A stretch of 10,819 nucleotides of DNA from NCBI RefSeq assembly GCF_021107415.1, contig NZ_JAIOSW010000060.1, positions 1 to 10,819 of the forward strand, read 5' to 3'. Position numbers and translations under genes: made by a program. A model generated the notes under the pieces. The model was not told the DNA's origin. It searched no databases and worked only from the letters and a program-made list of their open reading frames with translations. Positions 6,489 to 10,819 of the stretch are shown piece by piece. Position 1 is the first letter of the stretch, and each line of letters opens with the position of its first letter. Origin of the DNA: Desulfobacula sp. Lineage in GTDB: Bacteria; Desulfobacterota; Desulfobacteria; Desulfobacterales; Desulfobacteraceae.

Positions 6489-8681
6489 TTATGATTCTGA
6501 TGAATAATAATAATCACCATAATTGTAGTAATATCCACTCTTTTTGGCACTGAACCGGTTCAGCACCAGTCCTGTAATGGGTGCATTGATTTCTGTGAGC
6601 TGTTTGAGGCCTTTTCCCAATATTTCATAAGTTGTTTTGCCGGCCCAGGTGACAATAATCACTCCGTCCACATTCTGGCTTAATATGACAGGATCGGTCA
6701 CACTGGCCAAAGGGGGTGAGTCAATAATAACCATGTCATAGGAATTGGAAAATGTATGGAGCATTTCTTTGAATTTTTTTGAACTTAAAAGTTCTGAGGG
6801 ATTCGGAGGTATGGGACCGGCAGTGATCAGATCCAGATTTTCAAGGATATCTAACTGGATACTCTCATCCTCCTCTGCGACACCGGCGAGTAAAGAACTT
6901 AAACCTGAAGTGTTCTCCTGGTTGAAATTTTTATGTTGCACCGGACGTCTCATATCTGCATCTATCAGAAGGATTCTTTTTCCTGTTTGAGCAATACTGC
7001 CTGCAAGACAAACTGCCACAGATGATTTGCCTTCCCCCGGTGCCATGCTTGTGATTAAAAGAATCTTGGGCGGGTTGTCAGCAGAAGAAAGAAAAACAGA
7101 GGTCCTTAATCCCTTAAAGCTTTCTGCGATCAAAGAGGACGTATCTTTTAAAACATTCTGTACAATGGTTTGATTTTTTTCTTTAAAAAGATCAATAGTG
7201 CTGATAACAGGAATATTAAATCTGTCTTCAACATCTTCCGGAGTTTTAACTGTATTGTCCAGATATTCTAAAAAGAAGGCAAGGCCGATACCACCGAAAA
7301 GCCCCAGGATAATGCCCAGAAGAATATTCCTTTTTTTTTTGGGTTTTGCAGGAAATTTTGGCAATTGGGCTTTTTCAATGACCCAGACATTGACGGTCTG
7401 GCTTTTTTCAGTAATGCCTTTTTCCTTTATTTTTTTGATTAACGCATCATAGAGATACCTGTTTGTATCTACTTTTCTTTGCAGGATGCCAAGCTGGATA
7501 GATTTTTCTCCAAGTCTTGCTGCCTTGAATTTTGTCTGGTCCAAAAGCTCTCTTAGATCTCTTTCATTGGATTTAGTAAGCAAATATTCATTTTTAATAG
7601 TCTGGACAGCAGTTTTCAATGCTTTGTATTTTTTATCCTTAAGGCTTTTTAATTCATTATTGGCCGTGATCATTTTAGGATGTTTTGGACCATATTTTTT
7701 TGAAAGTTCTGAAATTTTCTGGTCTGCGATGAGGATCTTCTTGTTGATCGAATCAACAGAAGTATTTTTAACAATCACAGCAATTGTTTCCAGATCTTCT
7801 TTTTTTACATTTTTAACCTGGTTGTAAATCGCAAATAGTTCCTTTCTCTTTGTTTCTGCTCTTGTAAGGTTTTTAGAGAGTTCTGAAAGTCTTTCCGGAA
7901 GGACAGTAAGGCGGTTTTCTACGGTTACAATATCATGTTTTTTTTTATAGCTGTGTAAGGCTATTTCTGATTCTTCAAGTTTTACCCGTTGAGTTTCACC
8001 CTTTTTTCTCATCCACCCGATACTATATCCTGCAACTTTCATCTGCATATCAATCAGTTCGTCAATATAGGCCTGGGCAACTGAGTTGGCAACTTTCATT
8101 GCAACAGCAGGGTTATCAGAAATGTAGCCAATCTGAACCACTCTTGAATTGGCAACCGGGTCCACAGAAATGCCTGCTTTGATAATATTTTCAAGCTTCT
8201 TGGCTTTTGTCAGCGGAATGTCGAGCTCTGCCGGGATTTTTTTATTCACTGTCTCATTTGAGGAGGAAAATAATTTTTCAATCCCGATCATTTCCTTAAA
8301 TACTAAAAATTGATCCTTAAACCAGCTTAAAACACTGATGAGATAGGATGTTTTTTCTTCTTTTTCAGCAAAAAAAGTGTCGTACATTTTTTCAGGGTCC
8401 AGATTTTCAACGACTTTCTCGACAACTGCGGCACTTTTAATTAACTGATGCTGGGTTTCTAAAAATTCGGGATCATAAGGGGTGTATCGATAGCTGTTTG
8501 TCAAAGAATCAGAGGTATTTTTTTCTATAATAACTTTAGTGGAGGCAAGATATAATGGCGTTGCAGTAAATGTGGCAATGATGACGGTTATAAGGGTTAA
8601 TAGAAAAAAGGTAAAAATAGTTCCTTTTCGTTTGCCAATAATACGAAGATAATCTCTTAAATGTATTTCTTTTTCATCCAT
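6489..8681 (-). CDS. Wzc/GumC-type polysaccharide co-polymerase fused to a bacterial tyrosine autokinase
   Basis: A 730-residue protein. Transmembrane helix 1 is at about 21-42 and helix 2 at about 453-474. A periplasmic Wzz-type domain with long coiled coil (about 210-410) lies between them, and the family's proline-rich motif (LPKFPAKPKKK) precedes helix 2. The cytoplasmic C-terminal part is a BY-kinase: Walker A APGEGKS (547-553, K552), Walker A' LLIDADMRRP (571-580) and Walker B VIIDSPP (651-657). The tail is tyrosine-rich, with seven tyrosines at 717-719, 721 and 724-726 in the last 14 residues. In this family the tail is autophosphorylated in trans, and phosphorylation cycles set polymer length and export. 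The kinase is fused rather than split into a separate CpsD-like protein. It starts 2 bp after the OPX gene. An A10 tract on the coding strand (7331-7340) sits just before helix 2. Confidence 0.95.
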   Translation of the reverse strand: MDEKEIHLRDYLRIIGKRKGTIFTFFLLTLITVIIATFTATPLYLASTKVIIEKNTSDSLTNSYRYTPYDPEFLETQHQLIKSAAVVEKVVENLDPEKMYDTFFAEKEEKTSYLISVLSWFKDQFLVFKEMIGIEKLFSSSNETVNKKIPAELDIPLTKAKKLENIIKAGISVDPVANSRVVQIGYISDNPAVAMKVANSVAQAYIDELIDMQMKVAGYSIGWMRKKGETQRVKLEESEIALHSYKKKHDIVTVENRLTVLPERLSELSKNLTRAETKRKELFAIYNQVKNVKKEDLETIAVIVKNTSVDSINKKILIADQKISELSKKYGPKHPKMITANNELKSLKDKKYKALKTAVQTIKNEYLLTKSNERDLRELLDQTKFKAARLGEKSIQLGILQRKVDTNRYLYDALIKKIKEKGITEKSQTVNVWVIEKAQLPKFPAKPKKKRNILLGIILGLFGGIGLAFFLEYLDNTVKTPEDVEDRFNIPVISTIDLFKEKNQTIVQNVLKDTSSLIAESFKGLRTSVFLSSADNPPKILLITSMAPGEGKSSVAVCLAGSIAQTGKRILLIDADMRRPVQHKNFNQENTSGLSSLLAGVAEEDESIQLDILENLDLITAGPIPPNPSELLSSKKFKEMLHTFSNSYDMVIIDSPPLASVTDPVILSQNVDGVIIVTWAGKTTYEILGKGLKQLTEINAPITGLVLNRFSAKKSGYYYNYGDYYYSSES

Positions 8682-8683
8682 GA

Positions 8684-9478
8684 TTAGAAAAAACTTTCAG
8701 GAACAACGATAACGTCATTCGGGAGTATGGGTTCATCCATGTTAACATTGTTAAAAATACTCTTTTTACCCTTAATTTTTCTGATAATTTTAACTTTATT
8801 TTTTGCAGCAATTTTAGAAAATCCGCCGGCCATGGTAATGGCTTTAATGACAGTCAGTTCCTGTTCATATGTATAAGAATCCGGCTTTTTAACCTCACCG
8901 GAGACATAATATGTTTTGGCTTTGGAAATATAGATGCTGTCATCGTCCTGAATGGAGATATTAAGGGATGCATCTCCTTTTTTAATCAGTTTGTCCAAAT
9001 CAATGACAATCTGATCTTTGTTATTACCGGATCCGGAAATCCGTTTGATGATGGCGGTGCTGCCGGCATCAGCAGTCAGACCACCGGCTTTTGAAATAAA
9101 CTCCAGAAAGGTGATCTTTCCTCTTAATTCATATTGGCCGGGATTCCTGATTTGTCCAAGGATAATGGCTTTTTTGCTCCGGTGTTCTGAAATAAATACA
9201 TCCACCTGGGGATTTACCAGATATCCGTCTGCAAACAATTTTTCAATTTTTGCAGAAACCTGTGAAACCGTTAAGTCTTTCACATTGATTTCACCCAGAA
9301 GAGGGACGCGGATGGTATAGTCTGCACTCACCCTTACAGTAGTGGAAAGGTCTTCATTTTCATAAACATTAATATCAAGCACATCTCCTTCCCCAATGGT
9401 ATACTCCTGGGCAAAGGACAATATCGGTATAAAAACAAGGATCAGAATCCATGTTTTTTTAAAAATTAAATTGCTCAT
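8684..9478 (-). CDS. Short outer-membrane polysaccharide export (OPX, Wza-like) protein
   Basis: A 264-residue protein. A signal peptide (about 1-23, cut near SFA|QEY) has no lipobox cysteine, so it is not acylated like Wza. The Poly_export domain spans about 24-97 (YTIGEGDVLDINVYENEDLS). Two SLBB-type domains follow at about 103-150 (ILGQIRNPGQY, then AGG) and 188-235 (YVSGEVKKPDSY, then AGGF). It ends at VPESFF with no amphipathic C-terminal helix of the kind that forms Wza's outer-membrane pore. It therefore looks like the periplasmic part of an export channel that needs a separate barrel, and the gene immediately upstream encodes one. Its length is well below Wza (about 380). The start is 4 bp after the barrel gene's stop with no clear ribosome site, so translation is likely coupled. 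Confidence 0.93.
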   Translation of the reverse strand: MSNLIFKKTWILILVFIPILSFAQEYTIGEGDVLDINVYENEDLSTTVRVSADYTIRVPLLGEINVKDLTVSQVSAKIEKLFADGYLVNPQVDVFISEHRSKKAIILGQIRNPGQYELRGKITFLEFISKAGGLTADAGSTAIIKRISGSGNNKDQIVIDLDKLIKKGDASLNISIQDDDSIYISKAKTYYVSGEVKKPDSYTYEQELTVIKAITMAGGFSKIAAKNKVKIIRKIKGKKSIFNNVNMDEPILPNDVIVVPESFF

Positions 9479-9482
9479 GGCG

Positions 9483-10787
9483 TTACATGGACAGACTTAT
9501 TCGTAAAAAGATCTGATGAATTTTATAATCATAAAAGGTAATATTTGAGTTATTATGATGGTATTGATACCCTAAATCAAAAATCAGCCATTTTTTGGGT
9601 TCAAATCTGATGGCCGGCCCGAATCCGTATAAATCATCATCCCGATCGAACCCATTATATTTATTTTGTTCATAAAAGGCATTCAGGGTTCCAGACCATT
9701 TTTCGGTAAACCGCTGCATCAGTCCTATATCAATACCTGTAGAGAGAAAGCTCGAAGCATTCACTAGATCTGATTCATGAAATTTTCGATATCCATTTAT
9801 CTGGAGTGCCCTCTTTGGGGTCAAATTATGCTGGGTTTGAAGTTCTAGTGAAAAGTTATCCTGGTCTTCAGCGGTTGATAAGTCAAAATCCTTATCTATA
9901 TAGCCTAATTTTAATGTTCCTCTTGTTTTAGCAGTAATGTCCCAGTTTACACCTGCATAATATCGATTTTCAACACTGTCATTTGTTGCCCCAGCATCAA
10001 AATCAATATCTGAATAATTATATTCGACGAAAAGTGATGTCTTGGGCCAGAATTTATAAAACGCGGATATCCCAAAAGAGTTGTCGTTTCTGTCTCTATA
10101 ATTAATCACATCGTCCTTATAGTCAATATCATAATTTGAGTAGGTAGCCTGCAGTTTGAATTTGCCCGAGGGAGCATCATAGGTGGTGATAAAATCCAGA
10201 AGATTATCCTGGTGCCGATAAAGAGTGTTTGTAATGCCATTGCCGGCAATTTCTTCCCTGTCATGGAAAATATCAATCAGATCAAACGAGAGGCCGGAAT
10301 TAAAATTGTACTGCAAAAGACCTTCTGCTCTATGATTTACATGGTCATGCGTGGAATAATCAGAATATAGGACAAATTCAGGTGAGTATAAAAAATAGCT
10401 CTGGTATCGTCTGGTGGCTTCAGGTTTGATACGGCTTAAGTTGAGCCCGCCCGGAGAAGTTGTGGTGGTGTCAATGGCTAAAAGTTTTTCCCTGTTTGCT
10501 GGAAAAGCAAGCCAGATACCCGGAGCAATGGTGGTAATAAAATCGTCTTTTGTATTAGAATTGGTGGCAAAAAGGTTGTCTGTATAGATTGCTTCAAAAA
10601 GTAAAAACGGATGAAAACGACCACCTTTCTGGCCAAAAATATCAGCAGAAATCCCTTGTTCATCTGTCACAGGTATGCTTTTTGACTGGCCGACAGGAGG
10701 AGCGTCTTCACAAAAAGCTGTCTGGACCATCAAGGTAATAAAAAAAGCAGTAAAAATCAGTTGAGCCATGTTTTTTTTATATCTCAT
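9483..10787 (-). CDS. Outer-membrane beta-barrel protein (BBP2-like), polysaccharide export operon
   Basis: A 434-residue protein. It has a signal peptide (about 1-26, hydrophobic core from 8) and a short soluble stretch (about 27-55). The rest alternates aromatic/polar strands and Asp/Asn-rich turns (YTDNLFA, SYFLYSPEFVLYSDYS, SLFVEYNYSDIDF, FDLGYQYHH), as expected for an 18-strand-type barrel. The final strand reads HQIFLRISLSM, ending in methionine rather than the usual terminal aromatic residue. Such barrels sit beside OPX genes in several exopolysaccharide loci and are thought to be the outer-membrane exit. First ATG preferred: GGGG with 6-nt spacing precedes it, while the ATG six codons on has none. 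First gene of the minus operon; any promoter lies at or beyond the right edge. Confidence 0.87.
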   Translation of the reverse strand: MRYKKNMAQLIFTAFFITLMVQTAFCEDAPPVGQSKSIPVTDEQGISADIFGQKGGRFHPFLLFEAIYTDNLFATNSNTKDDFITTIAPGIWLAFPANREKLLAIDTTTTSPGGLNLSRIKPEATRRYQSYFLYSPEFVLYSDYSTHDHVNHRAEGLLQYNFNSGLSFDLIDIFHDREEIAGNGITNTLYRHQDNLLDFITTYDAPSGKFKLQATYSNYDIDYKDDVINYRDRNDNSFGISAFYKFWPKTSLFVEYNYSDIDFDAGATNDSVENRYYAGVNWDITAKTRGTLKLGYIDKDFDLSTAEDQDNFSLELQTQHNLTPKRALQINGYRKFHESDLVNASSFLSTGIDIGLMQRFTEKWSGTLNAFYEQNKYNGFDRDDDLYGFGPAIRFEPKKWLIFDLGYQYHHNNSNITFYDYKIHQIFLRISLSM

Positions 10788-10819
10788 GTTCTACCCCACT
10801 ATTTAATATAAAAGACCAA

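Noticed and set aside
7198..7827. Plus-strand open frames inside the Wzc-like gene (7198-7452, 7486-7827)
   Set aside because: They are antisense shadows of a confidently assigned gene, with low-complexity translations and no ribosome sites.
7930..7940. A9 tract in the coiled-coil part of the Wzc-like gene as a second slippage site
   Set aside because: It encodes ordinary lysines in a lysine-rich helix and does not lie at a domain boundary, so there is no reason to prefer function over composition.
10788..10819. TATATT at 10805-10810 as a minus-strand -10 for the barrel gene
   Set aside because: The start point would fall on the ribosome site, and no matching -35 is visible before the window edge; the real promoter is probably outside.

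Overview
The window is AT-rich bacterial chromosome from a Gram-negative organism: it encodes an outer-membrane beta-barrel, an outer-membrane polysaccharide export (OPX) protein and SPOR/TPR envelope proteins. The gene mix (a lone two-helix HAMP protein, a SurA-like anchored protein, and a Wzy-type protein with a TPR tail beside a BBP2-OPX-Wzc block) and the base composition suggest a deltaproteobacterial sulfate reducer of the Desulfobacula/Desulfobacter kind. That placement is inference from style, not from a marker gene. No mobile elements, RNA genes or CRISPR arrays were seen.

Left end (1-1720): the 3' two thirds of the housekeeping ATPase gene ychF runs off the left edge. It converges on a periplasmic TPR-SPOR gene on the minus strand, which starts with TTG. 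Between them lie a long AT-rich stem-loop around the ychF stop codon and four imperfect ~18-bp direct repeats.

Middle (1774-4115, plus strand): four tightly packed genes. In order they encode a small HAD-type phosphatase-like protein, a membrane-anchored SurA-like protein with a shrunken parvulin region, a two-helix HAMP membrane protein with no recognisable output domain, and a small exported HExxH (gluzincin-like) protein. The second and third genes overlap by 8 bp. No published system combining these is known to me; the module is the best candidate here for something undescribed. It ends tail to tail, with an 11-bp overlap, against the polysaccharide operon.

Right part (10787 down to 4105, minus strand): a four-gene polysaccharide operon with gaps of 2 to 5 bp. 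The order is BBP2-like outer-membrane beta-barrel, short OPX protein, Wzc-type co-polymerase fused to a tyrosine autokinase, and a Wzy/O-antigen-ligase-like membrane protein with a TPR tail. Together they give polymerisation (Wzy), chain-length and export control (Wzc), and passage across the periplasm and outer membrane (OPX plus barrel). No glycosyltransferases or flippase are present, so sugar assembly must be encoded elsewhere. The SurA-like protein and protease next door could serve folding or quality control of the export barrel, but only position supports that.
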